Shown piece by piece: positions 18,414-29,704 of a DNA stretch of 64,000 nucleotides. Source of the DNA: Isoetes taiwanensis (taxonomy: Eukaryota; Streptophyta; Lycopodiopsida; Isoetales; Isoetaceae); contig JAJEKV010000538.1 of the NCBI GenBank assembly GCA_021234155.1, forward strand, positions 90,430 through 154,429, in the 5' to 3' direction. The position numbers were made by a program, and so were the translations under genes. A model generated the notes under the pieces. It was given only the letters and a program-made list of their open reading frames with translations. It ran no database searches and was not told the origin of the DNA. Every line of letters starts with the position of its first letter. Position 1 is the first letter of the stretch.

Positions 18414-21145
18414 ATTTATTTGAGGTAGATTCCTCTTTTATCGGCTAACTTGTTTATCTTATGGGACCCATCCTAGGAATGCTACAACAATAAAACTGAT
18501 ATTCCTTGGATGGGAACATCCTTCACATATCCTATTTATTCTGCCTCTTGCCTCATTTTCAGTCATTTACGTTCTCTTCAGCTCCTTTTCCATTTTATTG
18601 TTCTTTGGCTCCACAAGTTTCTCGCCCACCTCGCCTTCTTGTTCCTTCTATATTGTGGCATGACGTTGTAGCTTCTGGGATAATATTTATAATTCCTTTT
18701 TCCTCGACATGGCACTATAGCCTCTGAGGCAGCACTTTTTTTCCACAATGGTTTTTTACCGTGAACGATTCTCCATTGGTCGGTTGTTGTTTCTTCCTCG
18801 GCATGGCTTTAGAGCCTCTGAGCTATATTATATTCTTTATATTATTGCGCTTTAACATGCACACTTGCTTAAAGCTCCTAACTTTCTAATGGATCTTCTC
18901 TTTTTCAGACTTTCCACTGCAGATCCTTTTTTGAAGTTCTCTCAATTGTCAGCGCCATTATGTTTTTATCAGCTCACTTCTCAGCTGACATATGCTAGCG
19001 ACATTCTTCGAGAGGTTGACAATTGTTTCTCATCAGGGTTTTCCTCGAAAACATGAAAGGGCAAGGAGGGTTTTCATCCCGATGAGAAGCAGTCGCCAGT
19101 TTTCTCACCGTTGCATATATCAAGTGGCGGAAATTCTACTGACAATTATTTTTTATTTAATACTCTTTAATTTCATCACGCTCTCGATAATTGCCTAGTT
19201 TCTGAGCATGTATTTACTTATCTCCTAGTACGGCATAATCTTCAAACAACTCATTGAAAACACCACTTCACTCAGCCAACTTGTTTGTCTCATAGGACCC
19301 ATCATAGGAATGGTGGATAATGTGGTATTCAAACATGAGATCTCCGGCAAATGAATGATTGACATATGGTATTGTGATGGTACAGGAAGTGCAAGACCAA
19401 AAATTGGAGGCAATGCTATCCTCATTGCATGTGGACATCCACAGTCTTGCAGAGTTTAAGGTAAAAAAAAAGAAAAAGAAATGGAACTTCCATTTTTCCG
19501 AGATCATGGCGTCACATTGGCCGACATGGCAAAGGCTGTGCTACCAATGCTGTCAACCTCTAACCAGTTAAAGTTATTTGATATACTGATTGTGTGCTTC
19601 TATTAGGCGCAACACAGTAAACTTGAGTATCATACATTGGATTCAATTGCTAATTCTAGACTTAGTTCGATGATTGAAAAGACCCATGTTTCACTACGTT
19701 TAACCTTTGAATGATGTTTTAGATTTAAATTTGAATTAATTCTTTTGTATATGATTGCTTGAGCATGTGTGTTTAATTTCTTTTTAATTTCTTTGTGGTC
19801 AAATAATTGTTTTAAACTACTCTCTAGTGGAAAGTCGGGAGGAGGCTGGGGGGGGGGGCTTTCTTGTTCAAATTGAGGTTATTCAACTCGAAGGATCGAG
19901 AAAGGGGCCTTTCTTTTTCAAGTTAAATTTAAATAATCTACTTGAAGGGTCAGAGACGTTTGACTCATTAACAAGGATATATCCCCATGCTTCTTATCTT
20001 GATACCTCACAATATAAGGAAGTATTGAAAACAATGATAATACTAAAATGATATAGACATGGGTATAGCTGAGACCACCACTACCAGATGGAAGAATGAT
20101 ACAACCAAATGCTTATCATCTTGAATTAATAGCTGCAGCTCCCTTATTTATTGCAATGCGTGATGTTTTCTTCCGCACTACTAAATCCAATTGTAACTCA
20201 ACAAGTTTACGCTTCCAGAAATGCTTTCAAAGCTCTAAAATCCTAAAAATAATTTGCTTACGTGAAAATAGCACTTGAAATAATTATTAGCAGGTCAAGA
20301 TTTATGCATATATGAGCTGTAGCTGTGTTTTTAACTTTAGTTCCATAAAGAGATGCAATCGGATAGTAATAGCTTGAGTCATTGCAGCCTCAGACCCCAT
20401 GGAAAAGAACTTAGGACCTAAAAAAATGGAAAATAAAATTGTCATAATCCTATCCTATTTTATAACATAACTACCACTACAAACAACATGATCGTTCAAG
20501 AGTAGTTACAATCTCGAATAGTCATAAATGTGATGATTGGACTCAAAAAAGAAATCTGAAAAATGTTTTATAAGGAGCACACATGCACTGATTAAAGGCA
20601 AGATACCATAAAATAAAGAGCACTGACTAAAGGCAAGATATCAAATATTGGTGAATTTAATAAATATAGGCAAGAATGTTTTCTATTGGAGTGCTGCTCT
20701 TTAACTTGAATTTTTTCACACGGAAGACAAGCAGATATGACTGTTCACCACCTTTTAGCTTAGCAAGGTTCTTAATGAATTAATTCAACTGAAGTACTTC
20801 ACATTGCTTGAAAAACTTTCATATGTTTGCATGATATATTGTCATATGTTCGTACAGTCTCAGGCATCATATTTAGAGGCATCATAATTAGAAGCAAGAA
20901 GAGAGTTAAAACACAAGATAGATCCTAACTAAAATTTAACTGAAGGATTGTTGGACATGCAGTACATCAAGCAGACAATTAACTAAGGATTACTATCCAA
21001 AACCATTAGAAATTAGAAACATGCTAGACTTCTTTCAATTTTTAAGGTACATAATACCTAGCATTGACTAATATTTAAGTATTAAGTCAAATGGCGTGAT
21101 CAATAAAAGTAAAGTAAAAGTAAGTATTAAGAAGAACGCATTTTC
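18414..21145. other. Non-coding AT-rich DNA with short duplications
   Basis: No gene is seen. A diverged direct repeat of about 38 bp stands at 18442-18480 and 19272-19314 (shared ACTTGTTT then GGACCCATC-n-TAGGAATG). A second short duplication with CATGGC...TAGAGCCTCTGAG is at about 18700 and 18797. A G run lies at 19850. Confidence 0.4.
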
Positions 21146-22297
21146 CTAATAAAGATTTGTTGTCAACATTTTAAGTTGCCTTAAGCATTTTCCTGGAAAG
21201 CCAAAAAGAAAGAAACTCTTTGTTTCAGATATAAAGCAATGGTGGCTTAGAGCTTCTCGAGAGTAGTCCAAAAGCTGCAAGCTGTTGATGGAGGTATGAT
21301 AAATTAATAATCCTTCCATTCCAGTTACCAGCAAGAGATCGTCTACAGGCATAAAAGAATCAACCCACATTGGATCAAACCATGGACTAGTATGTAGTTT
21401 CATTGAGGAGAGCATTGTGAGACCATATGTTCCATTCCTCTCATGAGCAATCCACACAAACAAATCACCCCCAACCTCTCCAACCAATAGAAGCTTGCCC
21501 TTACTTTGTGCCAACTGCCCAAAATAAATCCTTTTTCCTTCTGTGCAAACCTTTTTCCTGGACCAGGAGTCTTTACCAAAGTTGTACTCACATATGCAAC
21601 ATATGTAAAGGCTGTCTTCTAGAAAATACATAGAATCTCCAATGCAAGTTTGGCCCCATTTAGCAAACACATCTTCTACAGGTTTGCTTCTGCTCCATCT
21701 ACCAGTTTTTGACTGATAAATGGCAAGATGACATAGCTCCAGATGTTTGAGATGTCCAACAACAAGGATGACGATGTAGCTATTGGTAAACATGTCAAAA
21801 TAGAAAGAATGGCCTGCAACATGGGAGCCGGAATCCATCACGTGTTTGGGAGCAAATAGGACATCCTTAGGGCACTTAGATTTGAATGGATTAAAAATAC
21901 GAATGCAGGGCTTCCCCTTACCGAAGAACTTAGTAATGCACAAAAGACCATTGGAAAATCTAATGCAAATAGGTTGTATGCATTCTTCCTTTTGGAGTTT
22001 CCTCAAATATTTCCATGAACACTCTGCATTATAATATGTAGGAAGATTGGGATTATGGTATGTACATAAGATGCGATGAGAGCAAGCAGGTTGCATATCC
22101 CAGAAGGAGTGGGAGTGAATAGTTTTGTACCAATCTCTGGAGACCATAGAAAATCGAGCAAGATCGGCTATGTCGTCCAACAAAAGAATCACTTCTGTCA
22201 AAATATCATCCGGCAGCAAAGGTAGATCAGCAACACCATCAGCAACACCATTTTGTCTCCTGTTACTCAGCCTCAATTTTTTCCTGGGCATCATCAT
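21146..22297 (-). CDS. F-box protein
   Basis: A single-exon, 383-residue intact frame. After a basic N-terminus (MMMPRKKLRLSNRRQ) comes an F-box at about residues 24-68 (LPLLPDDILTEVILLLDD, then FSMVSRDWYKTIHS, then FW). The rest reads as an F-box-associated/Kelch-like beta-rich region with W and G spacing such as SRSKPVEDVFAKWGQTCIG and LLLVGEVGGDLFVW. F-box proteins recruit targets to SCF ubiquitin ligases by binding SKP1 through the F-box. The target here is unknown. A TATA box lies about 70 bp upstream of the ATG. No stops or frameshifts, normal length for the family: a likely functional gene, and the clearest host gene in this half of the window. Confidence 0.85.
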   Translation of the reverse strand: MMMPRKKLRLSNRRQNGVADGVADLPLLPDDILTEVILLLDDIADLARFSMVSRDWYKTIHSHSFWDMQPACSHRILCTYHNPNLPTYYNAECSWKYLRKLQKEECIQPICIRFSNGLLCITKFFGKGKPCIRIFNPFKSKCPKDVLFAPKHVMDSGSHVAGHSFYFDMFTNSYIVILVVGHLKHLELCHLAIYQSKTGRWSRSKPVEDVFAKWGQTCIGDSMYFLEDSLYICCICEYNFGKDSWSRKKVCTEGKRIYFGQLAQSKGKLLLVGEVGGDLFVWIAHERNGTYGLTMLSSMKLHTSPWFDPMWVDSFMPVDDLLLVTGMEGLLIYHTSINSLQLLDYSREALSHHCFISETKSFFLFGFPGKCLRQLKMLTTNLY

Positions 22298-22366
22298 CTG
22301 CTCTCGGCTAAGCCGCCCAGCTCAGGTATTTACTTATATGCACCGTTCCCTTTAGCAACACAGCCT

Positions 22367-22374
22367 TTATATAT
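22367..22374 (-). promoter_or_regulatory. TATA box of the F-box gene
   Basis: TATATAAA on the minus strand, 70 bases before the ATG at 22297. Confidence 0.55.
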
Positions 22375-22399
22375 GAAGGCCTTTATATGAAAGTGAACA

Positions 22400-23587
22400 T
22401 GTAAGTACCGTTGGCGCCCTTTTGGAAGTTGAGATAACCGGATTTTTCAGCAATAGCTTAGTGCTCTTAGCTACATCCTAGTCACGCTGCCTCAAGTCGA
22501 ACCCACTTTCGTTAGTTCAAGTTTCTGTGCATCAAGTTTTCGTTGGTTACAAACCTTTGGGTTTTGAACCCACTATTAACTTCCAGCATTTGATAATGCA
22601 ATGCTTGCTAAAGAAGATGCTGATGAACATTCGGGAGCCCGTGTTTTTGTCTTGTGTTTCTATGATCATTTTATCATGGTTAAATCATCATATGAAGTGG
22701 GTTTGCTTGTTACATAAAAGACCCCCTTGCTTCTGTTTGATCAAGGCAATAGAGATTTCTCATATCAGTGGCGAAAAAACATAGATCTGTGCTATTGGTT
22801 GAATTGAAGCAACATGCTAAAAACGACTTCCAAGATGCAAATGACTTCTTTTCCTTTTTTAATCTGCAAATGGCCGACTAGACTACGTGTAGACCCTTGC
22901 CCTTAAGGTCCCATTTCCAAATGGCCAATAGGCAATAAAATCTTAAGAGACAAATAGGAAATCACTTATAAGCTTCACAGTCAGGTACTTATTTCCTCTA
23001 CCCTTTCCTTACCGTTTCATCATTTCTTGTAGCAGAATATTTCTTGTTTCCTTCTTCCATCTGCAAGACAAAGCTTACGTCATGTCCTCCTCGTATAGCA
23101 GAGGAGAAAATTGGCAAAAGACATAGCATCAATAGGGGAAGTACAGACCAGACCATCTAACATCCCATAATTGTTGCTAATACAAAGTCCGTAATGTACC
23201 ACCAAGCAATGATGTTGCAAACTTTAAAGGGCAATGGTAACCATGTATTCCAGACAAACCTTCATCAAAGTTTGCAACTAGTGCTCTGCTAGAAAACGGT
23301 CTGGTAAATTTCTTGTTCCACCAAAAGAATGCACGCTATCAATGACGATGTCAACCAAATAGGTCCTGGTAACCCACCACAATTTTGTTGCTATCAACAG
23401 TAATCCAAAAGCTCCAAATGCAACACAACTTTGGACTTCCCTGCCATGTAATATAGTGATGGCAAAATATCCACTGCCAATAGGACATTCTAACCTTAAC
23501 AGGGTAGCCTTTGTTGTTCAAGGTTTAAAGGTAGAACGGGCTGCATCTTTGGCCATAAGCATCTTCCTGCCTGTGTTAAAGCCAGTG
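22400..23587. other. Non-coding region
   Basis: No gene is supported. Open frames here are short and lack domain features or promoter context. Confidence 0.4.
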
Positions 23588-23866
23588 TTACCCTTCTTCA
23601 CAACGTCGAGAAATGTCAGCAGTCTCAAAGACACACATACATTTACAAAAAATTAAAAAGAAATGTGACTCCATCCAAAAAGAACCAACAAACATGTCAT
23701 TTAAGCCACCAATGATCAAGTCACGAGACCAATTAGCAGATATCATATGAATAGGCACACTCATATCTAGCGAATTCTCTACAACCTCTGCACATCTATT
23801 ATAGAGAGGAATTCTCTTTACTGCTTTCCTGATCTCTTGCCTAATTATGGATGAATAATATGTCAA
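23588..23866 (-). other. Possible exon of a HAD-like hydrolase (weak)
   Basis: The minus frame reads IRKAVKRIPLYNR, then MSVPIHMISANWSRDLI. The pattern resembles the helix-then-strand around motif II of HAD-type thiamine-phosphate phosphatases in plants (h-h-S-x2-W-x3-LI). No other exon could be joined with confidence, and there is no promoter or splice evidence beyond a GTAATG near the end. Could be a chance open frame. Confidence 0.25.
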
Positions 23867-24263
23867 GCTTAGTCAAGAAAAGCTTAGTCAAGAAAAGCTT
23901 TGCACTATATCATCCTGAAAGTCTTCATAACGAAGTTTGTCTTAGAGGAAGCTTAATCTAGAATGTCCTCCCACCATGATCAACTTGCTCTACATTGACA
24001 TATAGTCTGCAGGCTGCAAGCAATGTCTTCTCGGATCTCTCAGATGACTGAACTGAAATAACAAAAATAAACTGCTCAGATTCATCTAAAAATTATGTTC
24101 GCTCAAGTAAGCCAATAACACAGTAAAAAATTTACAACACTTAAGGGGATGCATGGCTACAGGCATATAGTATCCCTACAAACTCGACAAAGCATCATCT
24201 GCCAAAAAATCTGGAGCACTTTATTAGACTGCCCTGCCCAACAAAGGCAATGATAATGGCAGT
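23867..24263. other. Non-coding region
   Basis: AT-rich with a short tandem repeat AAGCTTAGTCAAGAA at 23868-23900. Nothing coding is seen. Confidence 0.35.
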
Positions 24264-24455
24264 TTAAGAATTCGAATCTCTATTAGGAATAGTATCCAAG
24301 ACAGTTGCTGCACGTCTCATATTTCCATACTTCCCATACATATTAACAAGCACACTTCCTATCATGGTATCAGAATCAAATCCATCGGTAATAGGAGTTA
24401 TTCGCCTTAGAATGCTTAGAGAGTACAAATCCCGATAGCTGGTGCTGTTCGTCAT
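24264..24455 (-). pseudogene. Pentatricopeptide repeat (PPR) fragment
   Basis: The frame contains DTMIGSVLVNMYGKYGNMRR followed by AATVLDTIPNRD. This is the consensus of a PLS-type PPR motif (LVNMYxKxGxMxxAxxVFDxIPxRD). Only about one repeat is recognisable and both sides run into stops or unrelated sequence. PPR proteins bind organellar RNA, but this piece is too short to act and is best read as a relic of a gene copy. Confidence 0.65.
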
Positions 24456-25388
24456 AGCTGGATTATAAACAGGGTACTAAAAATAACAAGATAAGGAGCC
24501 ACTGTCATTTACTAGATCACTGCTCCCATGTTTAATTTATAGCATCCACACTTTCTATAGCCGGCATGTATAGCAGTTCAATATAAGAAAGTTTCTCAAG
24601 CTGGAAGTTATAGCTGGCATGTTCTACCATAACTGTTAGTGGAGAAGTCTGAACATTATAATATTACATCTCTGCTAGATTAGAACTTGAAAACTCTTAG
24701 AAGAAATCGAATCCTGTTTGCCTGGACAGGCCCAAAGATTAGGCTTTCAGACTTTTCGAAAAGCTCATATTTTTTAGTTGAAATCTTTCTTTGAAGTCTG
24801 ATAACCTGTGAATCCGCAGTTGCTAAAGCCTGCCGAGATATTCTTTTCTAGATCGTTATAACCGAACCTAAACTTCCCATACAGATGATTCGACTGATCC
24901 AACCATCTGCTGCCATAGCCGAATCAGAAATTCTGAAACCCTAAAGGCATGACTTCGTTTTGCTGCTGAGGTTGACTGCGAAGCAGGAATTCTCCATGCA
25001 ACGGTTTTTTCAGGGCTGACCCTTTTAATCAGCCATCTGTGATCAGCGATCTGGGATCAGCTCTGAAGTCAAGAGGAGGAAGAACTCATTTACAAATTGC
25101 AATGCTCGATATGAGACTTCTGCTGGTGGATATTCTCTCTGCATATCCGAGAACTGGGGAGTCCATCTTTCCTTTTCTTTGTGGGTTGCCCGTAGCCATC
25201 GTAAATATCGGACGTGGACAAAAACGCCGTGTAATTTTTTTTCGCGTGGCTATAACATGTCAAAGACACGGAAATACTACGGATATGCCCGTGGCTATAA
25301 CATGTCGGCGTCCGATATATATACGACGCTCCCCGCCCGTAGGGGGCAACCCTCTTGTTGGAGGGTGGAGTGACGTATAGAAGGCCTT
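24456..25388. other. Non-coding upstream region of the cysteine-repeat gene
   Basis: No coding feature is seen. CGTGGCTATAACATGTC occurs twice, at about 25249 and 25290, a 41-bp spacing. The GC-rich patch 25318-25372 is hairpin-prone. Confidence 0.35.
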
Positions 25389-25482
25389 GGATTTGATTTG
25401 ATTGCCCACATATCTACAATATCTACAGTGATTGCAGGATTTGATTTGATTGCCCACATCTACAATATCTACAGTGATTGCA
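25389..25482. repeat. Two-copy tandem repeat of about 47 bp
   Basis: GGATTTGATTTGATTGCCCA through ATCTACAGTGATTGCA occurs at 25389-25436 and 25437-25482, differing by a two-base indel. It lies about 90 bp upstream of a TATA box and may be a duplicated promoter module. Confidence 0.65.
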
Positions 25483-25567
25483 GCATATTGAAGCCATAGG
25501 ATACGTTTATGGCTCCCCAAAAAAAACGTTTGTGGCTCCCCACACCCACATTATCCCATCTTCTACA

Positions 25568-25575
25568 TATAAAAG
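25568..25575 (+). promoter_or_regulatory. TATA box of the cysteine-repeat gene
   Basis: TATAAAAG, 48 bases upstream of the ATG at 25616. Confidence 0.65.
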
Positions 25576-25615
25576 ACGGCATGGGGCTTCAGTTTGTAGC
25601 AAGCATTATAAGCAA

Positions 25616-26175
25616 ATGGCTTCGTTTCGAATGCTCCTTGCGTTGTTCTGCCTCCTCTATGTTGTCCAATTTAAGCAGTCGCTAAATGTAAATGCCATCA
25701 CTATGCTGGAGTACCATCCTACTTCCAACAAATGTGGGTTTTTGTTTCTTCTTTCTTGCTTGTATTGAAAGCATGTCTATTCTATTCTGTTCTATCATTT
25801 CATCTTGTTTATCTTTGTTGACGTTAAAAATTTCTATTCGATTCTGTTTGTTGATATTAACTTAACTCTGCGCCATGGAATGTATATAATGTAGTGGGAG
25901 ATACTTACTGCTGCCTAAAGAATGGGTTCGGCTGCCAGCAGGAATGCGACTCTGGACGTAAATACTTTTGTTGCCTCTCGAACCCCCTCAACTGCCTAGA
26001 GCTATGCGACAGCGCATTTGAGTTTGAATGTTGTCTCAGAAATGGCTTTGGAGCATGCACATACATGTGCAAAAAAGGTATTCCTCACTATTGCTGTGCG
26101 AAAAATGGATTCGGTACTTGCGTAAAGATGTGTCCAACATCAAACTTGAATATTGCTTTGCCAAATGCTGAGTGA
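25616..26175 (+). CDS. Secreted protein with four cysteine-rich repeats
   Basis: Exon 1 (25616-25733) begins MASFRMLLALFCLLYVVQF, a clear signal peptide. A GTGGGT donor at 25734 and a TTAG-type acceptor ending at 25894 (TATAATGTAG) join in phase to exon 2 (25895-26175). The mature part is four 20-22-residue repeats: GDTYCCLKNGFGCQQEC, GRKYFCCLSNPLNCLELC, AFEFECCLRNGFGACTYMC and GIPHYCCAKNGFGTCVKMC. Each has the pattern CC-x3-N-x4-5-C-x3-C, sixteen cysteines in all, followed by a short tail. This suggests a disulfide-rich secreted or apoplastic peptide. I recognise no named family: spacing differs from defensins, snakins and hevein domains. The intron phase is the only choice that keeps the frame. 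Function (defence, signalling or reproduction) is unknown. Confidence 0.75.
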
Positions 26176-26850
26176 TTGGCAATGGTTGTCTGCCACTACT
26201 TTATATTAACATATGAGTAATGTCTGGAATAATATGCATACTTATTATTGCTAAGGTTTTTCCCTCGAAAACCCTTCGGGGCGGGGGTTTTTTAATCCTG
26301 TCAGTAATACGCTTGCTGCTCTCTTTTTGTTTGGGTCCCATAGGCCAATCGGTCTTCGTGGACGCTAAAAAATCTATTACATTCTATTATATTCTATTCT
26401 ATTCTATTCTTTGTTGGCTTTAACAACCACATTTTCTCTGGCATATGTTTATTTAGAATACAATCAGCAACACATGCACCAATTCTTATGGCTGCAATAT
26501 ACTTGCTGAACAACACTCTAACTCTAATTGATATCAGAACCTGCGCTTGAGGTTCAATGCCCAACAGACCGACTAACTTATGCCGTAAAGGAAACAATAG
26601 GAACTCAAAATATTACATGTGCCAAGGTAAACTAAATGCAAATAAAGCCCAATTGGCCGACTAACTTATGCCATTAATCTTGGCCGCAAGGATCAAACGT
26701 CCCAATTTTCAATGGTTTGCAAACCATATGGAAAGGGAAGTTGCTATAAATGGGTTTTTTTTGGCAAGGAACTATTGGGTTTTATGCGTTTTTTTTAGGT
26801 CAAAATTATATGTCTGGTATTTTTTTTTGATGGGCTTTCTTATCTCTATC
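26176..26850. other. Non-coding region
   Basis: Contains a hairpin-like CTCGAAAACCCTTCGGGGCG segment followed by GGGGTTTTTT at 26264-26293, and an ATTCT-type microsatellite at 26380-26410. No gene is seen. Confidence 0.4.
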
Positions 26851-27014
26851 TCTAGCTTATGGCATGTGAGAGTAGGGCTTGGTCGACCGTCCCATGCATC
26901 CCTGGAGTCTGCGCCTTTGTCCCATCCATTTCATTGGTGTCGATATCCATACGCCTTAGTCCAGAAGAACGCATTTGGATTGTGGGAATGTGCTTTGATA
27001 TCGTTAGCTGTTGT

Positions 27015-27022
27015 GTGTCTTG
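27015..27022. repeat. 8-bp target duplication of hAT MITE
   Basis: GTGTCTTG here and at 27572-27579. Confidence 0.85.
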
Positions 27023-27571
27023 CAGGGATAGGTTCTATACGTACAAAATTAAAATTCCTGATGTATAAAGTAAAAAAATACGTATTTTTTAATAAAATAC
27101 GTATGTAACGTATTAAAACCTCGCCGGCCGAAAAAAAAATTTTCGCTGTGAAAGCTTCGCGGAAAGCGACGCAGCGAAAATTTTCCGCAGTCTTAAACAT
27201 TGAAAACCGCGGGTGACGCTGAATGCAAATATTTTTTTTTTTTTTTTTTTTTTCCAGACGCTAAACCTTCAGATCAAGCAGAAAAAAAATTTCAGCAGAC
27301 GCTTTCACGCTTGTTTTCGCAGACGCCACTGAATTGAAAAAAAAACTTTTAAATCCGTTTTTTTAATTTCGCTGCGACACCGAATTCTTCTATATATCAG
27401 CAGATGCGAAAATACTTTCGCAGACGCTTTCGCGTTGTTTTACAGACGCCAAAATCTTCCGACGCCGATTTTTTTGTCAGATTTTTTACGTTTTATACGG
27501 CAAATATGTGCCGTATCATACAATTCATACGTATTCCGTATAAAACGTACAGCGTATTGAACCTATCCCTG
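27023..27571. mobile_element. 549-bp hAT-type MITE
   Basis: The ends are inverted: CAGGGATAGGTTC at 27023 and its complement GAACCTATCCCTG ending at 27571. They are followed inward by imperfect matches around ATACG and GTACGT. Both flanks carry GTGTCTTG, an exact 8-bp duplication. CAGGG ends and 8-bp duplications define hAT elements. It has no coding capacity. The interior is A/T-run rich with many GACGC/GCGAAA repeats (CAGACGC occurs several times between 27255 and 27450). It interrupts the HUH/Rep-like reading frame. Confidence 0.85.
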
Positions 27572-27897
27572 GTGTCTTGCTGTATGTGTGCTTTGTATTG
27601 TGGTTCTTGCTTCTCTTATTGCTCTTGTGGGTATGAGGAATATTGCGAGAGCAGCATTGGCTGCATGCTCCAAGAAAGATGGGAAGGCGAAATTGTTCCA
27701 ACCTGGTGATGGCAGGTGGATTGATGTGGCTGTGGCGCTGTCTTGTAGTGGGGTGGACATTGATTTGGTATTCTTTGAGAAACTTACAAACTTCCTGGGA
27801 TCGATGTGTGTGGCTGGTGTTGTGAGCATGGAAAGAGGAGCAGAGAATGACTACCTGCATTTGCAAGGTGTTTTTTATCTTGTAGCTCAAAATGATG

Positions 27898-28781
27898 CTA
27901 CTGTGAACATATTAATTAAACAATATCTCGGGTGGAAAGATGCCAAGCCAATTGGGTATATGTTAATTTGCAAAGTTTTTTAAGGATTCTAAATTGCATT
28001 GTTTTAAAGGGGATGGTGGGTTACTGTCAAGGATATAGGGAAACCGCATCATAAATATGCTTTCTATAACAGAACCGATGAGTATGTTGAGGAGGGAAAG
28101 CAGATCTATGCTATGTATGGTGTGGGGGAGCTAATGAAAAATGTTGTTCTTGATCACAGAACTTGATTAGGAGAGCAATCCACTTTGGAAATTATAAGAT
28201 AAGTGGTAGGATGAACCCTCTGTTGTTAAAAAAATGATTAGAACAGGTAACTTCTGCTTCTCCACTGCTTGGGTGATTTCGCATAATTCTGCTTATATCC
28301 AAGAGAAGTGTGTCCATGCATGGACAGTTGCTTGCAAGCCCCCTGTTGCTTATGCCAAAGATGTGGCCTGTGAGTGCATCAAGACAATTTACAGGATTGA
28401 AAAGAGAAGACACAGGTATTGGGATGACGTGCACACTGAATATGAGACAGACATCTCATTTGAATGTGAGGATCTTGCTGATATCTTTAGGTCGCCATAT
28501 GCACCTAAACCTGTGGACATGAATTTCATACTGCTTAATCTGGATGACTATACTCTTGTTCCCAAATGCCACTGTGAACATATTAATTAAACAGTATCTG
28601 GGGTGGAAAGATGCCAAGCCAATTGGGTATATGTTAATTTGCAAGGTTTTGAAGGATTCTAAATTGCATTTTTTTAAAGGGGATGGTGGGTTACTATCAA
28701 GGACATAGGAAAATCGCATCATGAATATGCTTTCCATAACATAACCGCTGAGCATGCTGAGGAGGGAAAGCGGCTCTATAC
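27898..28781 (+). repeat. 215-bp direct duplication within the Rep-like locus
   Basis: 27898-28112 and 28566-28781 are nearly the same (both hold ACTGTGAACATATTAATTAA, then GGGTGGAAAGATGCCAAGCC, then GAGGAGGGAAAGC). About one base in ten differs. The second copy is appended directly after the CACTGTGAACA of the possible C-terminal block, so the junction is at that shared sequence. Confidence 0.75.
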
Positions 28782-28789
28782 AGTTCAAA

Positions 28790-29704
28790 CTCTGTTACCC
28801 AACGTGAAAGCCTACAGTTTCTGCATAGTCATTATAGTTATTTCCATAGAGAGTAAGTTCATAGTCCGTTCCGATATCACTCTAAGTAGTGGCGATTATA
28901 GAAACCCCTGGCTCAAGGGCCACATTTGTGGATCTTAAGATGGATTTCTTGCAACACTACAACCTATTTAACCCGGTGGTTTTTCACGTATTCTATTGAG
29001 TAGGGATTCAACATTACATATGAGATCTATATTCCAGGCAATTCTTGACATCGAAATTCATAGCTGGCATATGGACCACAGATTAATGGAACCCTTCATA
29101 ATTTGATGCTACTAGGAATTCTGCATCACTAAAACTCATCCATTTGGTTCAATCTCATTAACCTTTTGCAATAATACTAGAGATTCCATCATAATCACTG
29201 TGTTCGTGGATTTTGCTGCCCTCTGCACAGGTATTTAGTTTGTCCTTGTCAGGCTCATATAAACAGGTAATAAATGTTTTGTGCATTGGATATTCATGCT
29301 TTATGCCTCTATCTCTAGATCTGGTATGTCTGCCGTGCGGGAATTGTGATCTTTAAAGTCTGCACAGCACTTCGTGAGGCAGAGCTGTTAAATTATGCAT
29401 AGACATACCTCGCATTTTCAGACTTTTTCTTGTTAGATGGCCAAATGATGCATTGGTTGAATTGTATGCATGTATAATATGGTTTCAGTTTCTTTCCTGG
29501 AGGTGGATGGAGTGCATCTGCATGTATAAGCTAATGGGGCCAGACTAGACGCCTTTACCACAGTCCAATGCACGTGTTTTCTTGAAAATCAATCCGGTTG
29601 TGTACTTTATTCTGATGGAATAGGTCATGAGTGATTTGGTGGACTGTCCTGGTCGCTGCTATACTTTCCTCTTATAAAATTGTTATGGGGATTTTATTAC
29701 CAGT
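28790..29704. other. Non-coding region
   Basis: No gene is supported. Possibly the decayed 3' part of the Rep-like element. Confidence 0.3.

Larger units (their letters stand above)
26851..28600 (+). pseudogene. HUH/Rep-like endonuclease gene, decayed
   Basis: A plus frame up to 27022 (LWECALISLAVVCL) continues after the hAT MITE at 27572 without a frame change. It reads GDGRWIDVAVAL, FFEKLTNFLGSMCVAGVVSM (27772-27831) and ERGAENDYLHLQGVF. A frameshift near 27985 is followed by MVGYCQ and, two bases later, KDIGKPHHKYAF. An HLQG motif preceded by an ERG-type strand and followed by a GYC-x-KD tyrosine motif is the order of motif II and III in HUH rolling-circle initiators. It fits the Rep-like proteins of Replitron-type eukaryotic elements. 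A later block (28234-28590) may be its C-terminal part. Motif I is not identified. Stops, frameshifts and the MITE make it non-functional. A 215-bp piece is duplicated at 28566-28781. Confidence 0.5.

Noticed and set aside
25039-25380. 113-codon open frame upstream of the cysteine-repeat gene
   Set aside because: No recognisable features; overlaps repeated promoter-like sequence and a hairpin-prone patch.
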